Assembly (NCBI GenBank): GCA_963931805.1
Contig: OZ007497.1
Span: 47,859,650 to 47,923,649 of the forward strand
Reading direction: 5' to 3'
DNA length: 64,000 nt
Source: Microdon myrmicae
Lineage: Eukaryota > Arthropoda > Insecta > Diptera > Syrphidae
Part shown: positions 10,524 to 22,091 of the stretch, piece after piece
Position numbering within the stretch: the first letter of the stretch is position 1
Layout: each line of letters starts with the position of its first letter
Program-made: the position numbers and the translations under genes
The notes under the pieces: generated by a model
What the model saw: the letters and a program-made list of their open reading frames with translations, nothing else
Databases searched by the model: none
What the model was told of the DNA's origin: nothing

Positions 10524-12664
10524 CAAATTCACTTAATAATTACTCAAAACGATTCGATGCACTAGTTACATGATTTCCGAGCGAGGTGCGTCTTCGGTGG
10601 TTATGCGACCCATTTTTAATTCACAAAAATACCGATAACCTGTTGTTCTCGAAGGAGTAACTGTGGGATAACATTTCTGCCACCATTGCAACCATTGCAA
10701 TCATTGTTCACAAGTTTTCCCCATAAAAAAAAAACCTCGCAGGGGCTTCTTTTTTGTTACAAATTTTTAAATATTGAGTACGTTGGGGACACTTATAAAT
10801 CATATTAATTACCAATGTCTTTCAAATTAACGAGAAAAAAATATTTTGTACTTAAAAACAAATACGAGGGAACATATATATTTGTTGCGACTGGATTGTT
10901 TTATTCAGCTATATCGAAAAACCCAAGACGAGGTGAACAAAACGAAAACCATCGACAAAAACGGTTTATTAAAGCATTAAAGCCAATGACACAAACAATG
11001 GCACCACAACACAAATACCAACTTTTACTATTTAACAAAACTCCAACTTATTTTCTCGTTCTTTTCGAACAAACTATCCAAATGTGAATTAATAAAATTA
11101 CAATTTTTAAATTGACAAATCGTCACCTGAATAAAACGATAGTTAAGCTGCCGTTACATACGCGCAACAAATAATTAAATGAATTTAAAGATATTAGTAG
11201 GAAGGAGAATCAACAGTATTCTCGTTATAAATTTGAGATCTCTTCCTAATTACTGAAGGCACCCTCTCAAGCTTTTGAGTGGAGTTGAAATTCCATCAAT
11301 CCCCTATCTCAACCGGTCCTAGTAGATTACACACGCCCTTGGTCTGATGCGACGGTGTTGTAGTCCTAATCGCTCTGGTTTTTATACAGTGGGTTCGAAT
11401 CACGTTCTTCACTATCATAGTAAAACGTTATACCATCACTTTACTAGGCTTGGAGACAGATGCAAACACAGCTGCTTTTTATCTATGTACATTTCTTTGT
11501 TCTTGTTTTTTTATATTGGCAACCCTATCACTTATATTAAATACATGTGTGACATCATAGCCCCATTTAATGATGGAGAGATAAAACAACTTCCGCCAAA
11601 ACATGATTAAGTGAATTAGTTTGAATACATATATACAATGTTTTGAGCAATTTCGGTGTTGTATCCTTATCTGCAAGGACACTCAAGACATTCTACGTCA
11701 AAATATATCGACTACATTACTTTAAATGGACTCTGTTATAGCCGAATACGGACAAAAACCGACGGGCATTAATCGCTTGACTACCTCCCAACAATTCTCA
11801 GAGGATATCTCCCAATACCACAATCCTAGATGTGAAGCAAATAAAAATATAAATTGCTTAATCTTTTCTCATGATGGCGCAATTTATTTAATTCCCTCTT
11901 CTGTATCTAGAGTACTACAAACGTTGGAATGTAAGAACGGATGTGCCATCACATCCCAATCGGTGGATGCAATATATCCCTAGATTACTCCCTTGCGTAT
12001 CCATTATTGGAAGATAGTCCATCCCCCGCCCCAAACCTTCAATTTCATACCGAAGACGACTTTCTCTTTGGTGTGGTCATACATAAAAATCCAAAACATT
12101 TTTTCCATTTTCTTGTTGTTGTTCGAATAATCAAACTACTTAGATACAAATACTCTCCTCACACACAGCAAACAAAATACCATGCTCTTCCAGCGAAGAC
12201 ACTAGATTCAATAATAGATGGCTGATTAAAAAATGAAATAAAATCCCTATATCTAATCATATTCCCCTTTTTATTGGTGAGATCTTGGGGTACTGTCGGA
12301 TACCAAGCACCACGTGCAGTCGGCCATTGACAACCAGATATAACCTTACAGTGTGTGCACAAGGGGTGTGGCCGAAGTTGGTTCCCCTCATCGAACTCGC
12401 CATTTTATAACACTTTGGCTTTACTGAAACTTCCAGCTGGAACCACTGAGAAATTCCCCGTTTTACTGAGACAATTCTTGTACAACCACCATGCAAGAAT
12501 GTTCCCGAACAATGGTTTTTAGATGTGATCATATATACCAGCTTGTCAAGTTATTGTATTACTAAAAAAAAAGTGACATAACATTATTAAAGCTCATGTC
12601 GACTAACCTGTGTGACGTTTTAATTGTTTATTACACCAAAAAGAAACTCATACGCAAGTTCCAA
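10524..12664. other. AT-rich region without a recognised gene
   Basis: Mostly unique-looking AT-rich sequence. Short open frames (for example 10815-11087 and 11726-11983) have no recognisable domain and AT-driven composition. A weak tRNA-like B-box segment, GGTTCGAATCACGTTCTTCAC-type, lies at 11391-11412 and resembles the one at 42460-42475. Confidence 0.45.
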
Positions 12665-12737
12665 CATCCCTTGCGGGGATCGAACCCGCGACCTTTGGAT
12701 TAGAAGTCCAACGCGCTATCCTCTGCGCCAAAGGGAC
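12665..12737 (-). tRNA. tRNA-Arg (anticodon UCU)
   Basis: The minus strand folds as a 73-nt cloverleaf: acceptor GTCCCTT/AAGGGAT, D stem GCGC/GCGC, anticodon stem TTGGA/TCCAA with loop CTTCTAA, T stem GCGGG/CCCGC and discriminator G. The A box TGGCGCAGAGG and B box GGTTCGATCC fit the Pol III consensus. A T5 run about 23 nt past the 3' end (complement of 12638-12642) can terminate transcription. No SINE body follows, so this looks like a real host gene that reads AGA codons. Confidence 0.92.
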
Positions 12738-13984
12738 CCGAATAAAGTTTTGTGTAATTTCATACATGTTACAGGCGTTCGTGATTTACCTACTCGCAAT
12801 ATTTCTCATTTTCATTAGGCACTACAGCTTAAGTGACAGAATTTTCAACATAAAAAAAGAAATACCGATGAAGTTAACTAATTCTGAAATTAATATATTA
12901 CATGAGTATATTTTTTTATAAGAGACCAAATAGATAATTTTTGAGAAGTAATATAATTGTTTTAAGTGCCGAATAACATTTTACAATGTAAACCTTTTCT
13001 TCATTTTGTCAGAAAAATAAAGTAACAACTTCTCCGAGCTGATTTATTTTGAATAGGTCATTATCCTATAAAAAAAAAAAACAGTAATTTGTTCTCCTTT
13101 TTCAATTAGACGATTTTGAGTGACGTTGAGCTAAACACATGCTCTAAGGATTTAACAAAAGACGTGCTTAACATAAGCTGCAACTGCAATCAATCATTTC
13201 AGATTAAGGACAATTATTAAATAGTTTCTGTCGTCCTTAGCTGGCTCTGTTTTATATGAAGTTCTTCTTTTTTAATTTTTACCAAATTTTTATTTTAAAT
13301 GTTTTCTTCTATTTTGTAAGGTTTTTTTTGCTGGTCCAAATTAAGGACACTATTTCCTAATGAAGAACGAAGAAAAAATAAGATTGTGGCCTTTGATAGC
13401 CAAAAACCAAAAAAAAAGTGTTAAGAAATTTTTTTGAAGTATATATGACAAATGAACGACTTGATTGAAAAATAAGTGTACTAAAAACAAAATTTTATAT
13501 TAGAGGCTCGCTACTCCCACTATTGCCAATTTTCAAAATAAATAATTGCTGTTATTTTTATTTCCACACTATTTTCTGTGTTTCGAAACCTTAGTTTGGT
13601 AGGATTACAAGTACAGTACAAACTCGATTTACGCAACTAATAGAAATTGGGGCAGTTGCAATAACCGAGGTTGTTGCACTTACTGGGTTGTATTTTTTTT
13701 TTATACAAATTATAGTTGAGATAGCTTATTTTCTTATAGATAACGACAATGTTAGGAAAAAACTTTAGTGAAACCAAAACAAACAATTATTTTTGAACAT
13801 ATTTTTATTAAATACGAAAACGAAATGTTCGAAATTTATACAAAAATTAATATGTGATACATACAGAATATTAAGTTTTTTTCTTACAGAAGTTAGATAT
13901 TTTAGATTGTTTTTTGCGATTTAATGTTTTTTAAAACATTAAAGCAATAAAATCTCAAAACATTGTAGCAATAAAATCTCTTCT
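12738..13984. other. AT-rich region without a recognised gene
   Basis: A/T-rich DNA with several homopolymer runs. I see no domain-bearing frame, no target duplications and no clear repeat before the LINE 3' UTR match near 13985. Confidence 0.45.
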
Positions 13985-14180
13985 AATGAAATGTTTTTTT
14001 TTTTTTTTTTTGTTTTATATCCACATTTATTTAACTAATTAATTACATATTTTACTTAAGACGAAATGTTAATTTCCATTCTACATATAATATTCTTACA
14101 TTAACTTACTGGGTCTTGGCAAGCACTCTAAATTATACATTCTTATTTTTCTTATGCCTTTCGGCATACAATAACTGTTT
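13985..14180 (-). mobile_element. LINE-D-type 3' UTR fragment
   Basis: On the minus strand a CCGAAAGGCATAAG block, a TTTAGAGTGCTTGCC block and CCCAGTAAGTTAA precede a poly-A run (T19 on the plus strand near 13988-14010). The same order occurs at 63480-63660 (-), 22190-22385 (+) and 41550-41745 (+). This points to a 5'-truncated LINE 3' end with a poly-A tail. Confidence 0.6.
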
Positions 14181-14597
14181 TCATAACATGTCATAATAAT
14201 TGATATGTTTTCTTTTTTAAATGTATTCTCCCCCGCTTGGTAGAAACCTTGACGTGGTGCGGGGGCTTAAACTACAATGAATCACTCAGGCTATGCTGAC
14301 GGAAGCATATGCTTCCAGTAGGGTCACCCATGTCAGACAGGATAGCGAGGAGTAACACACAAAGATCTACCACCCCTAATCCAGGGTGTTACGCGTCACC
14401 GTGCCCATTGGATGGTTTGCAGCCAGGGGTATACCGGCTGTATTATAACGGCGCCTCTCTGACTACGGGTCGAATCAGAGCAGTAAGCAGACCTCACCAT
14501 ATCAAAACGGGGCTCTGATGTGGCGGACTATCTGAAACCCCAAGACTCGTGGGATCAAAAATGAATAATCAATATACATAAAACAATCCCACGAAAA

Positions 14598-15547
14598 ACC
14601 CGGTAGGCGTAGGTGTGATGAGCCGACACTACCATAAGGGAAAAAATCATCAGGAAAACACCAACTCGGTAAAAAGAAGACGTAGGGAAAAACGGAAAAA
14701 GCGGGATATACGCGTCGGCACGTGGAATGTTCGAACGTTATATAAACCAGGCGCGATACAGACGGTCGTAGAAAATGCGAAACAATATAAAATGGAAATC
14801 GTCGCGCTTTAGGAAGTTCGACTCCCACATCAAGTAATCGAAACCAACGGGCTTACACTGGTGTGTGGAGGTACCGATACACATAACCTCGGAACCAGCT
14901 TCATCATAAGCTAGAAAATTACGCCCCATGTAAAAGATGTGAAATTTATTAATGACCGAATGTCGATGCTAAAAATACAGGGCCCATGGTACAATTATGT
15001 ATTTATAAACGTACACGCTCCAACAGACTGTACGGCTGAAGAAACGGAGGATACATTCTACGAAAGTCTAGAACCCGGTAGGCGTAGACGTGATGAGCCG
15101 GCACTACCATGAGGGAACAAATCATAAAGAAAACATCGACTCGGCAAAAAGAAGACGTAGGGTAAACGGGATATACGCGTCGGCACGTGGAATGTTCGAA
15201 CGTTATATAAATCAGGCGCGATACAGACGGTCGTAGAAAACGCGAAACAATATAAAATGGATATCGTCGCGCTTCAGGAAGTCCGACTCCCACATCAAGT
15301 AATCGAAACCAACGGGTTTACACTGGTGTGTGGAGGTACCGATACACCTAACCTCCGGGCTGGCTTCATCATAAACAAAAAGATTACGCCCCATGTAAAA
15401 GATGTGCAATTTATTAATGACCGAATGTCGGTGCTAAAAATACAGGGACCATGGTACAATTATATATTTATAAACGTACACGCCCCAACAGAATCTAATG
15501 ACGAAGAAACGGAGGACGCGTTCTACGAGACCCTAGAAGAAGTATTT
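14598..15547 (+). repeat. 475-bp tandem duplication inside LINE-A 5' region
   Basis: The unit starting ACCCGGTAGGCGTAG at 14598 recurs at 15073. Both encode the endonuclease start (GTWNVRTLYKPGAIQ) and run to the codons before FYESLE/FYETLE. The first unit has TAG at its ALQE position and other stops. The second unit is open from 15257. LINE-A copy 1 has the identical junction at about 9683. The LINE-A copy at 53379-56811 has only one unit. Confidence 0.88.
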
Positions 15548-16378
15548 GATGTGATCTCATCATTCGATGTTAAAATCCTCCTCGGGGACCTTAATGCGAA
15601 AATTGGAAAGGAAGATATCTTCCAACCAACTGTAGGTAAAGAAAGCCTACACGACGTTTCAAATGATAATGGAATTCGAATTATCACGTTCGCAGCGTCA
15701 AAAGATCTGGTAGTGAAAAGCACGGTGTTCAAGCACAAGCAAATTCATAAAGCCACATGGATATCACCCGATGGCGTAACGCGTAACCAAATAGACCACT
15801 TCCTCATAGACAAAAGACACCACTCGAATATCCTTGACGTAAGATCATATAGAGGAGCAGATTGCGACTCCGATCATCTTCTAGTGATGGGCACAGTCAG
15901 GAGTCGCCCCGCAGTAATCCCACATGGACAGTCACGGGAGACGAGCAAAAAGTTCGAGATTGATAAACTAAAAGACCCAAGTAAAAGGGCGGAATATCAA
16001 GACGAACTAACGAATAGATTTAGCATCCTAGAGAATGACAGTAGTGAGGAAGAGGAAGCCAATAGTGTGGACATTAAATGGACATCGATCAGAGACACAA
16101 TCAAACAAACAGCCCAAGAGGTATTAGGCTTTAAGAAAACAACTAAGTCCAAACCTTGGTTTGACGATGAGTGCAGGGCAAAGATCGAAGAACGTAAACG
16201 CCTCAGAATGATCCACTTAGAAGCATATGATGAAGTCAACGCAGTAAGATACGCGACAATTCGGAAGAAACAACTAGACTTTTCAAACGCAAAAAACGCG
16301 AATGGGAAAAGACTCGGATTGAAAAAATCATTGAAAATGCCAGAGCAAATAACAGCAGAGGTATGTATGCCGCCATAA
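15257..16378 (+). pseudogene. LINE-A APE-type endonuclease, open over 373 codons
   Basis: The nicking domain for target-primed reverse transcription. Motifs: ALQEVRLPHQV (catalytic Glu), NVHAPTESNDEE, LLGDLNAKIGKED, HKATWISPDGVTRNQIDHFL and DCDSDHLLV. The linker KPWFDDECRAKIEERKR follows near 16155-16205. True translation would begin upstream in the duplicated module, so the ATG at 15257 is only the first Met in the open stretch. A frameshift near 16285-16370 separates it from the RT. Confidence 0.87.
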
Positions 16379-17106
16379 ATTCAATTAGAAATGGCTACCG
16401 AGGGAGAGCCAAAATAATCCGAGACACAAACGGCTGTCTGGTGACAGAAACAAAAAATATCGTGACAAGATGGAAGCAGTACTTTGAAAACCTGCTCAAT
16501 GTGCGCACCCATCAACCACAAATAAACGCACCAGACGTACATACAGCCGAGCCCCAGATCCCAGAACCCTCTTTCGACGAAGTTGTAGACGCGATAAATC
16601 GATTGAAAAACAACAAAGCTCCCGGAGTCGATTGCATACCGGCAGAGCTTGTGAAGCATGGAGGTGGGGCAACCACTCGAAAGATCCACCAACTGGTTAA
16701 AATAATATGGGACAAGGAAGTCATTCCGGAAGATTGGAAAACCTCAATAGTCATCCCCATTTTCAAAAAAGGCGACAGATCTGACTGCGAAAATTACAGA
16801 GAAATATCATTGCTCCCAATCACATACAAAATATTAACAAATGTCATACTGGCAAGAATCGCACCATACGCAGAAGAAATATTAGGAGACTACCAATGCG
16901 GATTCTGTCGGAACCGGTCAAGAAACGACCAGATGTTCACAATAAGGCAACTGCTGGAAAAGAAGTGGGAATACGGAGAGACGGTTCACCAACTGTTCGT
17001 GGACTTCAAAAAAGCCTACGACTCAGTCGCAAGGCAAAGACTTTACCATATTGTGGTTGAGCTGGGGATCCCGCAAAATATGCTGCCCTCATTCAAATCT
17101 GCATGA
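16363..17106 (+). pseudogene. LINE-A RT, N-terminal half
   Basis: RT motifs: NNKAPGVDCIPAELVKHGG, SIVIPIFKKGDRSDC, NYREISLLPITYKILTNVIL and LFVDFKKAYDSVARQRL (first catalytic Asp near 17000-17035). The frame ends at 17106 because of a frameshift. The next block (17107-17280) keeps KQGDGLSPCLF-like codons, but the stretch before YADD is shortened. Confidence 0.85.
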
Positions 17107-17278
17107 ACGAAAACAAAGGGCGAGTTAGAATAGAAAACCACCTCTCAGAACCATTCGAAATCCGGGACGGACTAAAACAAGGGGATGGCCTATCACCATG
17201 CCTTTTTAACCTTGTCCTCGAGGAAGAAAGGTACAAGACGACAACACGACCGGACCATGCCTGAACGGGGTCACACAA

Positions 17279-18100
17279 GTGCTCGCGTATGCGGATGATA
17301 TCGCCGTTCTGGGCGATAATCTCGAAACTATAAGTAAAAACTGTGAAATCATCATGCAAGCAGCAGAAGAGGTGGGCCTAGAAATAAATGAAGACAAAGC
17401 GAAATACATGATTACGACGAGAGCAGATGGACCTCAGAGAACACATATAAACGTCAGGGGCAAGATATTTGAAAATGTCAAAGAATTTAAATATCTGGGA
17501 ACGATACTGACGACCAGAAACGAAACGTCAAAGGAAATTAACAAAAGACTACATTCCGGCAACGCTAGTTGGCATGCAGTCAGTAAACTATTAAAATCCA
17601 AACTGCTATCACGTAATAAAAAGCTCCGTGACTATAGAACCATAATCATGCCGATTGCTCTATACGGATGCGAAACATGGGCTCTCACAAAACGGAAAGA
17701 GAACAAATTCCGCGTATTCGAGAATAAAGTTTTAAGGGGTATATTTGGCGGCAAATATGACGAGGAGTCAGGACAATGGAGGAAACTGCACAACCACGAA
17801 TTGGAAGAGCTATACCGTAAACCTACAATAGTGAGAGTAATCAAGTCGCGAAGATTAAGATGGGCCGGACACGTAGCGTGAATGGGCGATGATAGGACCG
17901 TGCATAGAATTCTTGACGGTAAACTAACGGGGAAGAGACCGACAGGACGGCCGCGACGGAGATGGGAGGACAATGTTAGATTGGACCTCAAGGAGATCGG
18001 ATCGAATGATCAAACGTGGAAGGAGAGCGCACAGGACAGGGAACATTGGCGGAGCCGAGTCGGTGAGGTCATGAACTTCCGGGTTCCTACAGGCCAGTAA
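17279..18100 (+). pseudogene. LINE-A RT catalytic box and C-terminal tail
   Basis: It begins at the catalytic box LAYADDIAVLGDN and includes YLGTILTTRNETSKEINKRL, MPIALYGCETWALTKR and SRRLRWAGHVA. A TGA at 17879-17881 interrupts RWAGHVAR-MG. The tail continues as GRPRRRWEDNVRLDLKEIG and ends RVGEVMNFRVPTGQ at 18100. The stop and the upstream frameshifts make it a pseudogene. Confidence 0.87.
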
Positions 18101-18215
18101 ATAAATATAAAATATAAAAAATAAAAATAAATAAATGTATTCTATTTTTTCTACATCAGGTTTTTTTTTTTTTTTTTAATGAAGTGTTGTCCTCTTCGGC
18201 CCATTGCAAACATAT

Positions 18216-18592
18216 TGTGACGCATATGACAATCAGTACTAGAATATTCGAGATAGTCCGAAACAAAGTACTAAAATATTCTAGAAAGGACTGGAAAACT
18301 GGAGACTATGAAAGTAGAACATTCAAGGCTATGGAACGGATGGAAACGAAACGCCGAATCGGAATGAGGAACTGGTACAAATACGGCGCACACAAATCAT
18401 GGAGGGAAGTAGTAAGTACGAAGTAAGCAATAAAAGACGCGATAAGTACGGAAACGATAAGTCAAGAAGTGTACGGTAAAAGTAACGGTTGTTATTAACG
18501 GACTAATAAAGTGTAATATTAATTCAAAATCGATTTAACGGCTCTTATTTATTAAAAATAATAATATTCCAGCGAACCCTAAGTTCGCTACA
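18216..18592 (+). mobile_element. Solo LTR-G (377 bp)
   Basis: It starts TGTGACGCATATG and ends TTCGCTACA, flanked by ATAT at 18212-18215 and 18593-18596. A second copy lies at 58536-60699, also flanked by ATAT but in different outer sequence. AATAAAG near 18510 could be a polyadenylation signal. No internal region or second LTR is nearby, so LTR-LTR recombination is the likely origin. Orientation is inferred from the AATAAA position. Confidence 0.75.
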
Positions 18593-18596
18593 ATAT

Positions 18597-19394
18597 GTTT
18601 AAGGCGGGAACCTCATGTAAAATGAAATTTTTTAGCCATTTTTTTTGTTTTTGCCTAAATTGATAGGAAATTTCCTCAAAAATACGAGAAAAAAAGTTAG
18701 AAAGTGAACCGAGAACTCCTTGTACTCTATTTTCAAAAGAAAGTAAACAGTCTAATTGGGCGGAGCCACCAAAGAGGCTCGTACTTTTCGACAACAGGAA
18801 AAAAACGGCTCAATTAGAACAGTTTGAAGAAGAGGAAGGTCTACTCTATGGCCCTGGAATCGCAGATTAGCAAAAAACTACGGTAAGTTAGAACGAATTA
18901 CGATTTTTTTCACGATTTTTCTATTACTCAAACTTTAAACGCGTTTTTCTCGGAACGCAACATTTCGCACGCCCTGCAACGTAGCTCAAAAACTAATCAT
19001 TCGATCTTTATGAAGTTTGGTATAGAAATTCTATAGATATTTGGCCTCAGCATGACGAGCTCCGATTTTTTATTTTTTTATTTAAAACATTGTTATTAAC
19101 AATTGTTTATAAAAGAAAATCCTTTTTTTTTTCAAAACTTTGCATTTTTGCAAATTTGCAAATTTTAATAAAAGGGGAACGTCATGCTGAGCGTTTTTGC
19201 ATAAACTAAAGAACCCATTTTGTATTTTTTGTTTCAGATCATTTTGTGTTGTATGCTGCACAGCGCATTTTCAAGGCGCTGTTTTCAAGCCGCCATTGCA
19301 CCGTTTTCTTGTTAACGATTAGTCTTAAAAAATATTTTCTTTAAATATTATAACGTAAATAAATTGAGCCTTAAATTGCAAGTCAATCTACGCA
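18597..19394. other. AT-rich region without a gene
   Basis: AT-rich non-coding sequence. It lies 3' of the Tigger-like C-terminus on the minus strand, so part may be 3' UTR or terminal sequence of that transposon. I could not identify its terminal repeat. Confidence 0.4.
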
Positions 19395-19815
19395 TTACAT
19401 TTTTAATATAAAATTCCTGAAAAACAGGCTATTTACATGAGGTTCCCCCCTTAAGGATCGAACTGCATCTTCTGATTTAACTTTTAATAAAGTGGGGGCC
19501 GACTCAGCTTCATCTTCACCTTCACCGGCGCTCTCAATTTCTGCTGGATCGTCACAATTACCGGATAACGCAACGTTTTCGTTAAACCAATCAATGATTT
19601 CTTCATTGGAGAGGCTAATGCTGGGAACAATTTCAACAAGCAGACTAGAAACGGATGAAATCAATTCTCTTTCCCTTAAGATGTTTGCAGATAGTGTAGA
19701 TAATGGAAGCTCGTCCTCCTCACCCCAATCACCCTTGATAGGCATTAAAACATTCCAACATTGCTGGATCGTGTACGGGTCTATGGGGTTATTTTGGTGC
19801 TATTAATGTGTTGGG
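19395..19815 (-). pseudogene. Tigger/pogo-like transposase, C-terminal part
   Basis: The minus strand encodes PYTIQQCWNVLMPIKGD and then an acidic segment with ISLSNEEIIDWFNEN. This resembles the C-terminal tail of Tigger/Jerky-family transposases, after the DDE core. It matches the orientation of the DDE pieces at 21414-21700 and 24814-25078. I infer one original gene broken by later insertions. The catalytic core is not in this piece. Confidence 0.6.
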
Positions 19816-21413
19816 TTAAATATAGTTGGTCTTCTTGCCAGGTGCCTCAGGGCTACAGGTTCACTTAACCCACCACGTCGATGTTAAGGTACCTGACTCT
19901 GAATTTAAATTAAAAACCTCTGTCTGCTTAATGTTTCTTATTTATTATTTACAAGTTAGAATTTACACTTAACCAAAAAGGAATATGAACTCACGATAAT
20001 TTTATTAATTATAACGTATTAGATTATAAAAATTTCGTTTACGCAATAATAAGGTTCCAAATTGGGTTTAATTAACGCTTAGTACGTATCACGTAAATTG
20101 AGTGTATTAAGATTAACAAGTTACGTAGGTTAGTTTAATTTAAGTTAACAAGTAACCTATAGTTAAATCCATTTGATTTTAATTCACATAAACTATGGTG
20201 TATCAAAGTTAACAAGTAAAATAAAGTAAACCCATTAGATGTTAATTCACATAAACCATGGTGTATTAATATTAATAGGTCACATTAGTTAAATCCATTT
20301 GACTTAATATTTTATATTAGACCCGACACAGAGAAAGATGGGATACGTGCAAATTCAGCCCACTTCGCGTCAGACTTGACACTGACTAATATACTCCCGA
20401 TTAACCTCTAACTCCTTTACTGGACCACAGTCTGACGAAGACTCTCGTTACATTTTTAATTGTAGACGTGCACCGTCCGCTTAGGGGTTGATTTTTCATC
20501 AACCACACCATCGACATGTACTTGAGTGTGTGGTGTTTGTTTACCGATGGGTCCTTGGTACTTTTTAATCCATGGTGTATAATTATGTATGGGCGTCTCG
20601 CGGCATACGAGAACGACGCTGCCGAATGGAAAAAAAAACCCTGAACATTGGTCATCCCGTGTGTGTATGTGCATCTGGGACTGCGATGATTCCCGGTGTC
20701 TGACAATAGGGCAGCATATCATATCGGCTATGACATCGTTTGTACAACGTTGGTTATGCGTCGCTACGATTCTTGGTGATCGTTGCTGAAACCAACGATG
20801 TGCGTTGTGCTTTGGGCACAGCTGCCGATTTGTTTAAGTCGCAAACTTGTGCGACTGAAGAATGTTTTGCTATGCCAAAGTGGGAAGGCGATTTTGCACT
20901 TGTGTTTATTTAATTCCTTCAAGGAAAATGTAGTTGCTACAACACTACATGTATGCTGCCTTCCGTTTACTATGATTACGCGCCCTATGATTTCCTGTGT
21001 GTGGTTAGTTTCATGAACATCAAACCAACTTGTTCCTTTTGACTGGTGATGTTCGGCTGCTATATTTCTTCTTTTTGCTGGGACATAGGAAATGTTTTGA
21101 ATTGGCTACATTGCGCTTAAGCTAATGCTATTGCATTTTGTACTGTTCCTTAGGTATGGCTTATATCCTAAACGGGGAACTGGTAAGGACTTTGCCTGTT
21201 TGTAATAACCACGGCGTTGCACTTATAGCGCCTATTCTCCCAGGTAAGCGAGTATTTCCGTCTATACCTGGTGAAACGTATGACGGGTAGGGTTTACCTA
21301 CTCTTTTGTTACTTTTCTGTTTTTTTTTTGCGGAGGAACACTTAGTGGGGTTAGAATAAACCCCCACATGTCTACTTTTTCCCAGGCATTAGCTAGCAAA
21401 CAAACTACATCCC
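19816..21413. mobile_element. Unclassified 1.6-kb insertion in the Tigger-like gene
   Basis: The Tigger C-terminal codons stop at 19815 and DDE codons resume at 21414. The edges show TTAATG (left) and TTATG (right), possibly an imperfect duplication. No protein domain is seen. It contains a degenerate tandem repeat at 20146-20314. Some 3' sequence (GCTAATGCTATTGCAT near 21120, CCCCCAC near 21362) recalls LTR-X, so it may be a diverged LTR. Confidence 0.4.
20146..20314. repeat. Tandem repeat, ~64-bp units, about 2.5 copies
   Basis: Units share GTTAACAAGTAA, AATCCATT, AATTCACATAAACNATGGTGTAT. Similarity between units is about 75-80% by eye. Confidence 0.6.
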
Positions 21414-21700
21414 TTATGTTGAGGCTTTGATTTTACTTTCTAAGTCCATGTCCTCACTTGAAACTAAGTGCGCCAATAAACTTTTTTTGTAGTGGACCTT
21501 TGTTATGTTGATAACATTTTGATCCATAGGTTGAATGATTGCAGTGCAATTTGCCGGAAACATCATAACAATTATCAGCCCATCATCGCTGTGCAATTCG
21601 TTTTCTTTAGGATAACACGGGGTATTGTCCAAAAGCAGTAGTGCCTTCTTTACAAGTCCTTTTGATTCAAAAAATGTCTTACCGGAAAAAAAACTCAATA
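21414..21700 (-). pseudogene. Tigger/pogo-like transposase, DDE core 3' part
   Basis: The minus strand reads ALLLLDNTPCYP (second catalytic Asp in the LLLLDN motif) and VMMFPANCTAIIQPMDQNVI (third catalytic Asp in QPMDQ). Pogo/Tigger enzymes use a DDD/DDE triad to cut and paste at TA. The first catalytic Asp would be upstream of the 24814-25078 piece and is not found. The reading frame is broken at 21702 by a mariner-like element. Confidence 0.85.
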
Positions 21701-21971
21701 ATATCGAGTTTTCCAATAGGGACTTGACAACTTTGAATTTAATTTGTGAACGTACGCTTTCACTAATCATCGAACTGTCACTGTCAATTTATTCAGTAAA
21801 CTCAACATTTTCATCATGGTTAAATATATGAACGAACAACGTCTGTAAATTATAAAACTTTACTATCGAAATTTGAAGTCGGTGACCGCAACTTTGCTCC
21901 TCGATAGTATTGTGGTTAGTACACCCGCCTGTCACGCGGGAGACCGGGGTTCGATTCCCCGTCGGGGAGCC

Positions 21972-22055
21972 TGTAGCGGTACCGCCAACCTCTACGGTCT
22001 ACTTACCTGAAAACCCCCACAACTACTACGCAACTCCCTTTAGTTTTGCTTTTAC

Positions 22056-22091
<36 letters not shown>

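Larger units (their letters stand above)
14230..18132 (+). mobile_element. LINE-A copy 2, full length
   Basis: The copy is flanked by AAATGTATTCT at 14219-14229 and 18133-18143, a target duplication. It starts CCCCCGCTTGGTAGA and ends in an AATAAATA-rich tail. The layout is a 5' UTR (about 370 bp), two tandem copies of the endonuclease N-terminal module, the full endonuclease, linker, RT and C-terminal tail. The first module has an in-frame stop, so it cannot be translated through. The RT core is shortened and frameshifted near 17100-17280, so this copy is inactive. Confidence 0.9.

Noticed and set aside
10815..11087. 90-codon open frame
   Set aside because: AT-driven Lys/Asn/Phe-rich composition, no domain, no promoter or partner gene.
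21898..21969. A complete tRNA-Asp (GTC) cloverleaf as a functional host tRNA gene
   Set aside because: It lies exactly at the head of a SINE-A with flanking duplication, has T at the conserved A14 position, and its 3' side continues into the SINE body once the LTR-X insert is removed.
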